Notes: a model not told the origin generated them from the letters alone. Shown: positions 1 through 14,900, numbered from the stretch's first letter. The stretch is 64,000 nucleotides of DNA from Dactylellina haptotyla (GCA_031310005.1 CM062383.1:3596001-3660000), one strand, 5' to 3'. Made by a program: numbers and translations.

Positions 1-717
1 CCACTCCTTTTCTATACACTCTACTCTCTCTCTCTTTCTTTTTTCTATTTCTCTTTTGCATATTTCGGACTGGTGTTTTATTGCATCCTGGAACATATTA
101 GGTGGTTCCATTACTTTCCTCCCCTCTTTCATAGGCCGATAATTCTTTCTGGTTTTTCTTAGATTTATTACATCTTCGGATCTGTTCTCGGGTGGCTGGC
201 GTGCTAATTTTTATTTGTATTTTTTTTTTTTTCCCTCTCATCTTTTATCATTCCTTTCCTGCTCTATTGTTTTAGTTGGCTTGTGCTTGTTTATAGCACC
301 TTCTCTCCCTCTCCCTGTTAACGCGTTTGTTATACGAGCACACCATGATATCCCGGGGACACAAAAGTTTCGGATGCACTTTGTTTTTTTAATTGCCTCT
401 TCTGAATGGTGTTAATCGGCTCTAATAATATACAAATACTACCTGGTCCACCCCACATTCTCCCTTGTACTTGTGATCCTACGTATGTATACATGTACTA
501 AACATGAGTTAATCATATCTTGTTAGGGGGGCTACCTCCCTGATCAATTGAGCGCCTATGTAAACCTTTGCAAGGTCGGAATAGATGATGGTGCATCGGC
601 GATAGTGTATAAAATCTACTTCTCATATTATATACGGAACAATTATATATCTCTACGCCAATGGATCACAGAATTCCGATACTCGGATACGAGACTCAAG
701 GCTTACTATAAATTTCT
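1..717. other. Non-coding edge region
   Basis: I see no supportable gene here. The first 400 bases carry long pyrimidine tracts (CT repeats near the start, a T run near 220-235), as in fungal promoters or leaders. The rest is AT-rich. The convincing gene next to it ends at 718 on the minus strand, so part of this is that gene's 3' flank. Confidence 0.6.
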
Positions 718-1779
718 TTATAGCTTTGCAACTTGATCTTTCCATCCGACTCCCAACTCTCTACAAATCTCGATGACCACTCCCCGCACCCCTTCCACTT
801 CATCCTTTTCCGCACCATTATTGATAGCCCCTTGTAGATGGGGTTTTAGCTGTGCGTTCACATCCTGTGGTATCAATGCGGCTATGAGAGCAAAACTCGT
901 TTCTTTAGGACTCAGGACGGTGGATTCGCTGAGGATCAAGGCGTATATCCAAGTAGCAAGTATCTGCAAGTCCGGGGACGAATTTTGGAGGTTGGTTAGC
1001 ACCTTCCCGGCGATTTTAGGCCCGTATAGTGTATTGAAAAATTGGCCGCCACGGTTGAGGAATGAAAGCGTAGGGTTTGCAGTCTGCGGAGAGAAAGATG
1101 GCGAGGGCGGACCAGAGTTCGCAGGTGTAGGATTAGGATCCCTCGCTGGATTTAAGAAATCCGATGGTACAGAGTTGGGGCGACCCGTTGGATATGTGGA
1201 GGATAATGGGTGAAGGGAACTCGATAAAACAGATGAGGACGAATTTTGCGGTAGCGGGTCAAGTAAGTGAGGCTTGTGCACTTTGCGTAGATGGTAAAGG
1301 GAATTTATTGCCTGCAGTTTTACATAATATTAGAACATCCAAGATAATTAATAATTTTGACTGTTTGTTATATTATAGTAAATGTTCGATGATACCTTCG
1401 GAAGTCCACCGATGGCACCACTTTTCACCAGTCCCTCTCGGCATCTTCTTAATATCCTCAAGGCGCTCTCTCTTCCATTGTCGTCAATCTTCCCTAAGCT
1501 CCCTGGGTTCCGGGCCAGCCAGGTTCTTTCCTCCTGAACATAGGCGGGATCGGTGCTTCCAGGAATTGCATTGTGTGTAAATGCATGGGAAATGACAGAA
1601 CTTATAAGCTCCGGTTTGTTACAAACGCTGATGGTAATGAGAGTGACGTAGTACCATGTGTGCGATGGTAGGGAGGGATATGTGCGGATCTTGGTGAGAA
1701 AGGCGTTTGACAGACCCGGGGTTGGCGACATGGTGCCTGCGGTTGATGAATAAAAGGGGAACACGCGCGATGCAGTCAA
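718..1779 (-). CDS. Carboxymuconolactone decarboxylase-like (AhpD-fold) protein
   Basis: Two-exon model: exon 1 1779-1396, an 84-bp intron 1395-1312 (GTATCA donor, CTGCAG acceptor), exon 2 1311-718, giving 325 residues. The phases agree and the junction reads GLPK-AINSL, as expected for fungal members of this family. The second half carries the typical core: a GGQFFNTLYG segment, then ETSFALIAALIPQDVN and a region like LKPHLQGAINNGA, followed by a C-terminal helix. CMD/AhpD proteins are small all-helical proteins, some with peroxidase or decarboxylase activity. The bacterial CxxC active site is not visible here, so a redox role is doubtful. A Ser/Pro-rich insert of about 60 residues sits between the two conserved parts. 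The start could be residue 1 or the methionine at residue 17. The donor is not the commonest type, so the junction is less sure than the frame. Substrate unknown. Confidence 0.75.
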
Positions 1780-4560
1780 TTCACTTCGAGATCCCGGTGA
1801 CCGGTTGAGCTTGATGCTGGTATCGGGTGGATGGATTTCGAAGCCTATCCGAGCAATTAATATGCGGCCAGCAATTGAACAGAGAATAAGCCGAGGTTAA
1901 CCCACCAGGTTGTCCTACCGAACTTGGTGGTTTGGGTCGGCGTTTTGGCCGCGAGGCTATCGGCGTTTGCGCCTCGCTTTGGGAAAAGGATGTTGCAATG
2001 TTGGCTGCACAACGCGCGAGATTTTTGTCACTTTCTGTACTATGCAGTTCGATCGATATTAAGTGAGTACATACATGTACGTACGTTTGTAGCTACCGAG
2101 TTCAGTGTATAAACCACTCGTTTTAAAAGATCGTGTAGAAGTATTATAGAATCGCGCAAGTTAATCAACTCCAACCTATTGGTCCGAGTAACCAGAATTC
2201 TAGAATCAAATCCGCGGCTCGTAAAGAATCTCGCTGCTAGATCTGTTTCCTATCCGTACATAATTAAGACCACTATCCCCTATTATGAGATGACCTACGG
2301 TTTCATGCCTGCATATATGATGTATATATGAGGGGCTATGAGGACGGTCGCAGCTAACCTTCTCGGGAAAACAAAGTCAACCCAGAAAACATAGCACAAA
2401 CACACATCATTATCGTGCTAGTAAGACTAAACCCCAATCCCACGTCCAGACTTTACCAAAGATAGTTCACTATGGATGTTGAGGGACACATCGCTCATGC
2501 GGTCAAGAAATGCACGTTAACGATATGCTAAGAGTATAGCAGCTTTCCAAACATAGAGACTGCTTCGAGTCGGAATTAATCCAATACTAGCTAACGGTTT
2601 TAGATAGCATTTTTGCAGCCTTTAATAATAGGATTAATTCTGAAGCTATGTTGGATGGATCAGAATACACCTCATTTAGCGTGATCTACCATTAGTTGGC
2701 TTATTGCCACCCGATTTCTAAAGCGCTCTAGAGTATTCCAATATTACAATGCTATGTAGTTTGGTAATCACCAAAACTTTAACCCATTGAGATATGAGGC
2801 AGTCTGCAGAGTCAAGTTTGCTTAGAATGCGAGAAGTAATAAAACCGAGCCTGGGCTATCTCCCTAGCTGCAACTGGATCGAGGCCATACATTGCATTAT
2901 GTAATCCTATCTCTCAGCCGATCTTGAGCGCATCAATGCATTCCCAATCGATTGGGGCACTCTTTCCACCGACGAAGCGAAAACCTAGGATGTAGAACTG
3001 CTCCCAGGCCCGTGTAGCAATACAGGGCCACGGGCTCAAGGGAAGGGCGGACTTCGACCCAGGAATCGCCGGGAAGGTACTTTGTCCACAAGTACCTCTC
3101 CGAAGCTGGAGTCTCCGGAGAATGGCTGCTACTGCCTATCGGGTAATACTTCGCTATAAGCCAATTAATTGCCTGCCTGAAGCTGGGAGGAAAGAAGTGG
3201 AGCCACGTCTTGCAGGTAATCGTGGATCGCAATCGCAACTTGGCTTCGGAATCTGCTGCGAAAATTAGTTCGAAGGCCGTTTTTCGATAGTGGATCCCGG
3301 GATTCAAAAGCATGAAGCTTTCGGAACGGATTTGGTTGCGAGTTTAGGTCCCAATCCGTGCCCTGCAGCATGCTAGCGAATGGCGTTGGTCAAATGACTG
3401 AGGGCTAAAAACGTAAGAAAACCGCAATATTGGAAGACTGTGCATTCAAGCGAGATAATAATATCGTCCTACCCGAATCAAGGCCTCTGCATACGAATCA
3501 CCCCAGGACGGGCTTCTCATTCGGTGTCCTCTATATTGCACCCATTCTATCAATTTTGGGTTCGTTTTTGTGGAGGCTGAGTGCATGCAGCTCAACTCTC
3601 GGGGGCTCGTTTGAATATGGTTAGCCGACCACCTTTCCCATGAGAAAACCAACACAGTTCCTCCTGTCCAGTATGCGCGCAAGATCCCTGATGCCTGCCA
3701 GCCCTACAAGGACAACATATGAGACATTATTCTGCAACTTTCGAATTGTCTGCCTTTCTAATGCAAGGACGGGATAACCTTTCTTCATGGATTCTCAGAA
3801 GCTACCTCGCTTGTGATACACTAGCCTTGGAGAGACGAACCCATCCGGTGATGCGAGAGGATAATTGCGCATGTTATGCATATATGCAGCTAGCCTGCAA
3901 ACTCATTCGTCAATGGAACTCGTCGGCGTCTCCGAGGCCTCTTAAACTTTGGCACTTATTCCCCAGACGATTATATCATGACCAAGCACTGACTGACAAT
4001 CCCTACCTTGGAAAACCCCGCACCTCTTACCAACCGCAATAAGCTTTGGAAATACCGTCTTCTCCCCCGTCCACTTCTCAGCCTTACAAGACATTTCGAT
4101 GTGGATCAGTCGCAAAAGTCGGACCCAATGAAAGCCTCTAAGACATAAGCTGTCTGTCCAAGAATTTCCATTATCATTTTGTCTAGGTACCCCCATTCAA
4201 GACTGATAAGAACACTAGGCATGCCTCCGCCAAGCAAAATTTGTTTAGCCTGGACCGTGAATATGCCTTACATTCAACTAGTCCTAGCATATGCATCCAG
4301 AGCTTCTCACATCACCTTCAGCCTCAGCTTAAATCTAGAGAAGACCTAAGGCACGTTCTGGGATTTTACCTTGTAAATATTTATTTGTCCGCAAAAGCTA
4401 GACAATTCAATAAGATGAGACACTTGCATAGAAATTGTACGGCGAATCAGCTTTGCAGAAACCAAAACTTCTATGCAGAATTTAGGGCATTTTTGTTCTG
4501 CTAAATTCCACTCCCGGCTCCGTAGCGTTAGCAATTTATTATTCCCCGGCGTCATTTGAT
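1780..4560. other. AT-rich intergenic stretch, no gene seen
   Basis: The only open frames are short, overlap on both strands and have no recognisable motif. The longest, on the minus strand at 2933-3313, lacks family similarity that I know. By eye the sequence is richer in A and T and in TA steps than the genic parts. That would fit old, mutated repeats, but I cannot name any element. Confidence 0.5.
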
Positions 4561-4602
4561 CCATCCTCGCCATGCCATCCTCGCCATGCCATCCTCGCCA
4601 TG
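4561..4602. repeat. Three tandem copies of a 14-bp unit
   Basis: The unit ccatcctcgccatg occurs three times without a change, directly adjoining. It is a minisatellite-like array, GC-rich against an AT-rich background. No gene spans it convincingly. Confidence 0.9.
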
Positions 4603-7600
4603 TCGATAAGACCACGAGCTTGATGTTTCAGCCCTATAGGGTTATAGACTTTTGAGAAAAAGCCTACAAGGCCAAGGTTCATTTAACAATCTAACCAATT
4701 ACCTATGAGATTTTGGTTTCTTCCTCATGCGCGAGACAGCCCTATTGATTTGGGAATAGATTGCCATGGCAATGTCTCGTTCACAAAGCGGGTTAGCCAT
4801 TCCACTGAGCCCTCAAGTATATCTAGGAATTCCTGGGGCTCTGACCAATTAACCGACCTTAGGGTTCACTTGTATTTATGAACTAGATTTCTCGGAAAAT
4901 AATACCTGCATAGCCTGCATATATCTCATATATACACAAAAAAAAAAAAACAGAAAAAGAAATCTACACAGCCCAAAAGCTCATTTGCTTACATATCATC
5001 CCTGATTTTACTGTCAATCGGGTATCTTGCATTCTTAACAGTTAGGAAGCCATCAGCAATGTTTATACTTAGTAATGACATACATTTCGAGTGAAAATAT
5101 CAGAATTATGAAGACACAAGAAGCCATCAATATGCAGGTTCCAACACGCGAACTGAGGCTGAGAATACACGAAGGTTATTGGCTGGGGAATGCGGCAAGC
5201 TGATATAATCATACCATTTGGAATTAATCGCAATTTTTGCTGACATGATCAAATTTGATAGATCTCATACCATGCATGTCTATAAAAATCAATAGAACAG
5301 TATCTTAAGACAGGTCGAAGTGAATAAAATTGCGCGCTACTAGTATTGGTACAAATCGGTATAGAGACTATGGTATATATCATAACAACCCCTTACACAT
5401 GCAGATTCCATAACCGAATACTGGCTGTGCTCATCTCCTGATCAATCAGACATCTGAGATGCGATCTGAGCGTGATACAAAGTGGATACGTCTGACAAAT
5501 TCTCTACGAGAGTATCAGTGGGATTGCATATATGCACCTTCCCGTGAACTGTGAGAATCTTAACCTGTATCTATTCACATCGCAGGGTATTGATGCAGTA
5601 TACTAGTAGCTATGGCGATTTCAATGGCCTCCAGAGCGAAAGAGCCTCTCGAATGAACCCAGTTTATCGCTATCTTAATACCCCCTGATACAGACAAAAG
5701 GAGTAGCGCATAAGCGCACAGCACTTTTATTCATTGATGAATTGACCTAGTTTACTAAGCTAGGTATTTTTCAAATACCTTTGAGTATGACAAAGTTTTA
5801 TTGAGGTTATATTTCTCCAAAGATTCCAAATTCAAGGGATAGGGTTTGAGGTCTTATTGAGGTGATATCTACACCAGCCATTCTGGCAATTCAGAGTAAA
5901 TACTAGTTACACGCTTCGGTAGCTTGCCAAACTTGCGCAAGGACCCTTAGATAGAGAAAAATACCGGTCTTCTAGCTCATCTGCTAGTACTCTACTTTCT
6001 TATCAACATATGCAAGGGCCTGCTGTATTGGCTGTTTGTGCACATGGTACTCATGTCTACGTGTATGGGGGTACGATGTAGTGATGGGAGGCGGTGGTTT
6101 CTCTATTACCCAGCCTACAGTCCCTTTCTATTTTCTCCATGCTAACCACGTAAATCGTACTACCAGTGGTCGAGCTATTGATTCTCACTAGAACGGGCAC
6201 ATATATAATTCTAGAAATACAATGAAACTCATCAACATGTAAACCTATACAGCAAATTTCCCGGCTTTTATTCTCGTTGTGATAACATATATCCTTTTAT
6301 CTAATACATAATATATGCAAACTTAAAATTCACCACGGACACGACAGGTACATTGCTTTGGTACGAGTATAAATCCTTCTTCCAATTGCTCTACCAAGAG
6401 AAACGACCCAACTCGCATCCAAATAAAACCACCTATATAAACAATCTTGGCATAAATTACCGCTCTACAGTATTCGGAATAATGGAAGAAATTTGGTATC
6501 CGTATTCGGTTACCAAGTGTTCAAAGTTCTTAAGAGTTGTAGTGTAACTTTTATATTCATATAAAATACCTAAACCTTCTAGATACGAGACTTCATGCAT
6601 CTCACAGGGGAAAAGCTCACTCGTTCTCTGTTATACAATACCAAACAGAAGTACCCACTATTCCAAGAACACCCGATAAGCAATTTTATATATTTATATT
6701 TTAGCGTTAACAGTGTCAGATTTTACCGGGCCACCCAGGGAATAAGTAAAAGAATACGGAGCCGCAATTGTGAGCGTAACAAAACGCAAAGCCCCCTCCA
6801 CTATTACAAATATATTCCAATTCCGATAGGCAATCAAGTTATTAATTAATAATTTAACGATTTCTTTACCTCTTTATGCAAACAGATATGGTTAAATTGT
6901 GCATGGTGTCATCGATCGTGATTGCACGTTTGAAATTGGGTCTTTATATCAAATACCAAATCTAGATTCAAAGCGAGCCCCGGTGTTAGACCCTGGCGCA
7001 GATCTGAGGCTTGGGAACGGCAAGCTAAATCCAACGACCAACTATCCTACAAATATCGCCTGTCTTCCCTACGTAAGAATTACATTGTCCACTACTTATC
7101 GGTGTAGTAACATTCGTCCTGAAACCATAGACAGACCACAGATTAATAGACGTCGTTTCTGATCGTTTGCAAACCTAAGAATCTTGGCTCCGAAACAGAA
7201 AAGTTTCTTTCATTTCATCCTTTTCTTGACCACTCTCCAGAAAAACCAATATACTTTGGGTTCTGTGTAGGCAACAGAGGCAAGGATGACTAGGCTGCCA
7301 TCTGGATTTAAAGAAAAAAGTTTGTGTTGTGTTTTATTCCGTAGTATCGGGTTCACAGACACCCTGGTGCTTACCAACAATCAAATGGTCCAGATTTCGA
7401 TGGATGCAGCTAGTTATTCGAATATCTACGGACAAGGGACCAAGAACGAGTCAGAGTGGTTTTTGAATTCATAGAAGGACACAGCCTCCTTTCATGCCTC
7501 ATAAAAGGAAAGGTCCTAGGAACAACCCCTTAACTTACCGAGCCATACGACTCGAAAACATTATAGTCCCTGCCATGAATTTGAGAATGCCCATGAGAAT

Positions 7601-10600
7601 GCCCATCAGAAAGCGGGGAGGCGAACGATTCGCTGCAATACGGTTTTGAATTAGAGCTTGTTTGGAGTTGTTGCAATTGCCTAATCCACGCCAAGGTTGC
7701 GAGATTGCCAGTTTCGTAACCAGACCACGAGATTGTCTTCTACCGAAACTACAGCCTCCCGGTACTATTAAATCCCAGTTACCGCCAAGCAGTTGAGCAG
7801 AACTGTGATTAGTGAGAAGAATATTGAATCACATCCATCGTTGTTATATCGCGCAGGTATCATGTAAACACCGTCACTTATAGCTCGTTGTTGTTGTTGT
7901 TCAAGAATCCTGTACATTGGCATTCAATGCAAGACAGGTATATCGAGATATATGTGGGTGAGATCTGGAGCTCCGCCGCAGGGTTAGGCTCGATTGATAA
8001 TCCGGTACCGATCTGGTGTTCGTAATACGATGTCGGTCTTGGGTGACCCACCATACCTAATCCCCCAAATCAGTTTGAGAACCTTCCATCTTTTGATGCG
8101 GATATTCGAAGGGCTGATTTGCAACCTCCTGTTCATGTGCATCTACGGAGAGGCAAGTCTCAAGAATTTGTGCTGCGGCGGCTGGACAACGTAAGCTCCG
8201 ACGCCTTCTTATCGAAAATTGTGGGGTTGGCGGTTCTAGCTCGAGCCGCTGCTCCGGGTAGCCCTAATTAGTCGGATTTAAATGATCCGAGAAGAGTCTT
8301 TTCATCCAAGGTTTTAAAACTCCTTCGATAAAAATGAAACACAAGTCTGGGCAAAGTCTATTAGAGAGCATGCTAGCGGCATCTGCCGTCCTTCACGTCT
8401 CGAAAAGAGAAGACCCACTCCTGACGATTGAGGATGAACCCTCACGAGCATGATGTGCACCGAGGATGTACAGATGATAGTCACCGTCTAACCCTGAATG
8501 CATGTGGTATAAGCCGTATGACAAGTCAGATTCGCAGATACGAGGACTGTCAAGGCGGCTCCGTGGAACATTCGGTGGGAGAGAATACTGTGGAGAGTAA
8601 GAAACTGTTTTGAGTGCCGGTCGGCATCGAATAGCCGTCAACCAACAACATTCTAGTATAGAAACCCTCCGTGAAACCACGACCGCAAATATCTTATACT
8701 GATACTATTGGATCATTTGCTGCCCTCTTGAATAGCTACCCCACCCACACAGCTTGTAAAAACTTTAGAATTGTTGCTGCGCGATTGCCCTTATTGAGGG
8801 TTCCGAGACTTCCTCATCACCAAAAAAAAGGACCAGGATCACCCCTGTTAGTGCGGGTTAAGAGGAGGTTGGCTCCTGATAGAGGCTCTGTTTCACGGTT
8901 CAAATTTTCGCTCTTGCAATCGTTCTACAGCATGCCTCAACATTAGAAGAATTGTGCTCCATTCTAGACAGTTGAGTTGGATGCAGGTAGGCTCGTTTAG
9001 GTGGAACCTGTTCCGGGGTTCACAGTCCTATTAAAATGTCTTACCAACCATCTAATAATTTTCGACAGAATCTTAAGGTTATTTTCCATATAGGCGACCA
9101 GAACCTTTTCATTTGAAGTTTGTGGATCCCCGATTACCAGAACGGTTTCAATTACTGGGCCAACTCAGGCCGATTACTGATACCATGTCACAAGCTTCAA
9201 ACTCGATCTCAGGTTAAGGTTAATTTTCGGTACTTCGCTGACCAAAGGTTAACCGCCATCTCGGCGAATATTGACTGAAATGGGCAAAGTCACCCCCCTG
9301 ATTATGTGATCCTCACCTGAGCATCCATGACGTCGAACGACTGGATTTTGAGGCTCAAAAAAAAAAAAAAAACGAAAGGACTTGTTCCACTGTGGAAATT
9401 GCCCCTCAGATTCGGCTGAGCCGTTCGAAATTGAAACCAAAAACAAAAACAAAAATCGCGGTTTGGATTTATGATCTCGATCACTAAAGCTATGACTAAA
9501 TGTACAGAGACTATTACTTCATCCTCGACAACGTATTACGGGAAACAAGCCGTTTCTGTGCCATCTTGCGAGACAAGTCACAGAGTGTGCTATTGTTTCC
9601 GTCCACTACCCTGAATTTACTGTTGGTGCAACACGAACGTAGGTGGGTCTGATGACTCAGAACTCTCCACTTTATTTGAGTATGGTGTCGATAGGAGGGG
9701 TCTGGCTGTCCCGATCTTGAGCCTCGAACTCGCAAGCCGCGAACGAAGAATTAGAAGCAGCGATGGTGGTAAAGAGAATATAATGGGACGCCTTCTAGAG
9801 CCGGTAATTTTGGAGATTCCCGGTATTGTGGCGGGGTTGAGCCCCTCAGTGCGCACGATGCAATGAATTTATACATGTAACAGCTATATCAGATCAGAAA
9901 ACCTCTCAGAAGGGATAGCCGGGTCCATGGACCGTTGCCGTGTTGAGAATAGGATCGTATATTACGTGCCCGGGATGTAACAGCCAATTACTAAAGGTTT
10001 TCTGCATATTGATTCATATTATCTCTTATCTTGAGCTATCTTGCGTTCTTCCTTTTGCAATCAACGGCTGTTTTCGCGGCTTAAATTTCTGGGACGTTTC
10101 TTGTGCAACCGTTATTACTTCAGGGACGGGAAACAAATATTCACTCTACTGGCTCCCAAATGTACCGTGTCACCAAAGTGCTACTGATAGCCTTGCCGTG
10201 AGATCAACATAAGTTGAATCTCAAAAATGTACATGTACATATACATATGCATGCATAAGGAAGACTTTCTAGAATTCCTTGCAAAGGAAAGACACGCCTT
10301 TGGCCGTCGCCCCAACAAAAAGGTTGTCACTCTTTTTTTTCCATTTGAGAGAGCTCGAGAGCCGCATCTCTTTGCCTTGATTTAGGCTAGTTGACCGTTG
10401 TGGTGCCAAAAATCCCCCGGCTAGCTTTCTCAGGAATGCTTTGTGATTGCTTGAGTTAGTGCCTACAAAGTTGGACAAGCATTGTTTTCTTTTCGTTGCC
10501 TTTCATTTTTCGAATGCCCAATGTGTTTGCCAACACTTGTGACCTGCTGATGTTACTTAAAATTCGCCCGCTGAGGATGCCTGGTGCAAGGTTCAGTGAA

Positions 10601-11990
10601 AGGGACCCCAAGATGAATAATGGAGGCCCCTGCGAAGGTCTGATCGTGAATACCCTTGTTTCATGCCGTCAATGTTTTGAGAGAAGCAAATACTATGTAG
10701 GGTCTCAGCAGAAGTGAGAAAATATTTAGCGCGGAAGCGGTAGGAACCGTTCACAGCAGGGCTGCAGAGCCTCAATTGACAGCTTGCGGAGTAAAAGGCA
10801 GCCAGAGGAACTCTAAGATGCTCTTTTCTCTCCACCTCAGTAATTGCACAGATGCATATAGTTAGACGCCACTATTCACAAGTTTAGGTTTACACGATCA
10901 ACGGCATATCCCGCATTATCAAATGGGTTTAAAGTTCAAAAAGCCTCGGAAGCAATTATTTTACACGATCAGGTCAACATATTCTCGGAAATACCTTTCA
11001 CCGCTGCCCTCTAAGCTCATACGTGGAAAGATTTAACTTCTGGAAATAATATCATTCTGGACTATTATCCGCCAATATACGACGTATCTCCAAAAAGGTA
11101 ACTCGAAATACAGATCACGAATGGTCGATATCATCATATAGCCCTCAATTCGCACCAGCTTAAAAACAGCTTCTTTTTGCCTTTTGTTCCTCTCCCATTC
11201 CTTCTTTTCTCTCCAAATCCCATTCTTAAGAGTTAGCGAGTATCTCTTTTCATTCTGCAATTTCTTAGCCTCCCAGTTTCCCTCTTGAGCAGCTTCTTTC
11301 CTTGGCTCCAAGGCTGGGGTATATCGCATCAGCGATCTTGGTGTGTCCTGCTCCTATCAAAGGATGTGCATATGTACGCAAGTACTTATCTACCTTCGAG
11401 AGGATCGTCTACACCTGAGAGCGGGTGGTGCTTGAGCGGCTGAGAGGCTCGCAATGATCAAGGTAAGCGAACAGGCCGCCCTACTTGCACCATAGGTCGT
11501 CTGAGAACCATCCTCTAGTGCCTTGTTCGCCTCTTTCGACATTCCCGTTTTTGCTCGGTTGCGTTCCTAGTTACTTTCCGCCTTGGACATGTGAAAGGCT
11601 ATTCTTGCCTTCTTTCTCCCCAAATGTCACCCGTTCGATCCGATTCGCATGAAGAGGGTCTGAGAAAAAGGGCAGTTGGTGATAGTATCATCCTTGAAGA
11701 GCGAACCGATCCTGATGAAATCTGAAACTCTCGATGGTTGCTTGGCTCATCAGTCGGACATTTTCATGCTTGCTGGTGATCGTTTAGGAGGGAATGCGGA
11801 AAGACGAGTCGTGTTGCGTTAGCCTCACCTGTCAAAAAAGCTTTTTTATTTTTTCCCCTTCACTCTCCCACATTTGATGCGCGGCGAAGGATATGCGTTC
11901 GCATTTTGAAGCGATAAATTTGCACTGAGAAGTGGAAATTAGTGGCGTGGAGATATCCGAAATGGACTGTCTTTCCTTTCCTTTCTTTTT
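4603..11990. other. AT-rich gene desert
   Basis: More than 7 kb with only short, unsupported open frames. I looked for coding blocks joined by intron signals and found none. Small simple repeats are present: a GTT run near 7888-7900, a duplicated 'gagaatgcccat' phrase near 7584-7606, and an A13-type tract near 9358-9372. The region could be decayed repetitive DNA, but nothing visible identifies an element. Confidence 0.5.
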
Positions 11991-14900
11991 TTCTCCCAAT
12001 ATCCTCCTTGATCAATATTCCATGGTGTTAATTCATCGGTGGACTTGAGAGAGTCGTGCGACCCGACGAATCGCACGAGGCCGAGGCAGATTTCCATGTT
12101 GCATCGGAAAAAGGGCACCCGTCTCTTAAAATAATTATTGGTTGCAGTCGCTTCGCCTGTTGTTTCTTTCTTTTCACATCGCCTCCGATGTCAGGCCAGG
12201 TCACAGGTAAGAAATGCCGGGTTTGAAGCCGGCGCGCTTTCCAGAATAGCTGAAATGCTCCGAAGATCGCGGCTTGACCCATCGTTTCACAAGTTTTCTT
12301 GGTTAGCAGCCTCGTCTTGCGTGGCCGTCGTCTTGGGGGTTGGCTTCAAGGGACCTAAGTGGTCGGTTTGGACACAACTCGTGTCTTGAACTAGACCCGC
12401 CATGCCTTGGTCGCCACAGCTCTGCAGCTGATATATCGCTTGGAAGAACACCGCCACAGCCGAATCGATTGGGGTAGACGCAATCTCATCGGGAGACCTA
12501 ATTTTCATGCATCTATCCCGGATTCGAAATGGCCCGATGTCTCCTTGCCTTGGGGCTTTCCTACAATTTGATTGACAGGAACTCTGAAGTGCCGTTTCCA
12601 GTGCCGAATCGCCATGAGTCGTTTCGCAATTCGCAATGACATCAATCCCTTGCATAGCGAGCACCTCAGTATCTGGGGGCCCCTCGATTTTAAGAGGCTA
12701 TTATATTTCCTGTCTAACCCACCAGACCTAAGATATATATGTTGCGAGGGCCCTTGTAACATTTGCTGTTTAGAAGCTTGACTTGGAATAGGTATTCAAG
12801 GATAGCGAGTGGATCACTGCGCAGGGGATCAGGCAAACTTCCTTGCGTTCAATCCCTTTGTCGAACACTTCGAGAACCTGGCAGAGAGCCCTTTGCCTTC
12901 TTCCTTCTGCTAAAAATATTTCATACATATTACGTTCCTACCCTGGCTTCAGCGTCGCAAACGGCGGCTTAAACCGTCCACCGTATCTCCAAAAGCACAA
13001 AAGCACTAAGCTACTAGGAGTATTTCCTTTGTCAGATTTAATTTTGTTAGCCTGGGGCCCAGCCAACCCTGTTACTACCAAAGGCCATTATTGATGCTAA
13101 CAGCACCTTGCGGACATTAAATAGTTACCAAGAGATTCAGACCTGCGTGTTTGATATACTAATTATCGAGGGAGAAAGGCTCAACCTCCTCCTCTCAGAA
13201 TTTCTTTTTTCTCTTGACGAACGTCAAAGGGGGCTCTTTCGGGCATTATAATCCCATTGTTTCCAACCTTTCTGTGGGCGTTGGTTGGAGGCTGCATTTA
13301 CCTCTCCAATTTTCCCCGATATCGCGACAACAAGACTCCAAGACACTTCTTCATTCTTTCCCACTCCACTTGTTCCTTTCATGAAGAATCGAGATAGCTG
13401 CAAATAGTTTCTTCTTTGGGCGCACCGACCTGAATGCACTCAACCACAACGCGAAATAAGATAGAGAGGTATGTGAGGAATATTCCGTTTTGAACACTGT
13501 CGTGCATGAATATTGTGTCCCGATTTTGCTTTTATTATTTTGTTCAGCCTCAATGCATACGTTTCCCATACACCCGCTATCTATCAGAGGGTGGAGCACG
13601 GTGGCCGAAATAGGGAAAATAGCAGCAGATTGCGGCAAGCCACCAGATAGAAATGGTTTATCGATCGCGGAGGCCGAGGGTGAGAGACGCGAAGCATATA
13701 GCTGGCGACTGAGGCTCATGGTCTCGAGTCTCACCGCTGCTTAGATATAATGATGCATTCCTCGTATCGTCCCTGTTTCGTCGTTCACGAACCTTCTTCG
13801 ATATTTGATATCTACCCCGGACATTACTTCCTTTGCGCACCAGTTTGCTTGCATCTTAGCGAGCCAGGCAACATTGGGGCCCATCTTAATTTGCCTGGAC
13901 TCCTTTCACCCTGACGTTGGCCGCATCCTTTCGCGAGATCCGACTACGCTTAACTTTTTCCTTCTTGCTTGCCTGCTTCGGCAATACTTCAAGTGTTATT
14001 TATAAGTTTGGCGTTACATTCGAAATTCTTGACCCCGCTGGCATCCTTCTCCGGACGCATTGAGAAGGAAGGCTCTATCATTTCGTCGAAAACAACACAA
14101 CCGCCCGACTGACATTTAACGTTTTGGAGCCGCCTCGCACTGGGCTCTGCACACCCCACGCTGCCTCACTTCCTCTGACCCTTTTTATTCTTCTCCCACC
14201 CGTCCTACGGCCTCGAGTTCACCGTGGATAGCTTCACCTATACACAATCTACGAGACTCGAGTTCAGCTCGAGAGCCTTCCCTGAGGTGCTTTGGGAGCG
14301 TTTCTCTATTCTTAGCTTCGGCGTTATTCTCAGGTACAATCTGCCCAGCATTTCCTCCCTTGCAACGTCGGTCCTGATTCGCTGGGCCTCTCCCCAATCC
14401 CTGCACCCACCAGCTGCCCCGTTCAACCTTTTCTACGTTCAGGTGCAGCAAGCAGCTCAGTGGCTGTTGGGCTCATTAGCCGTTCACTGCTTAGCATGCG
14501 ATTCTCAAGATTTTCACCGAAATGAACCTGCATCAGAATAACAAAAAGAAGTAAAAAATCAAGAAGGCCGAAATGCCTAATAGCTACTTTATTTTTTGTC
14601 ATTGGCTTTGTTTTCTCGTTCGTGTCTGTGTTCTCCGAGTTTCTGCCTGCTTGCACCGGCGATACCCCCCAAATCGTGTTCGTCCTCGCCGGGCTGCGGA
14701 TTCTGACCTAATCGCATAGCCCGGGGCTATATGTGATGGGCTGTCATTGTGCGAGTATTCGGGCCTCGTGGGCTATTAGAATTCCCAATCGTACAGACCC
14801 ATTGTTTTTCAAATAGCTACCGCTTGCCAACGCCAATCCACGCTACTATTTGGTCTACGAAGCTTCTTCTTTCTTTCTTTTTTCTTATTCCCTTTCCCCA

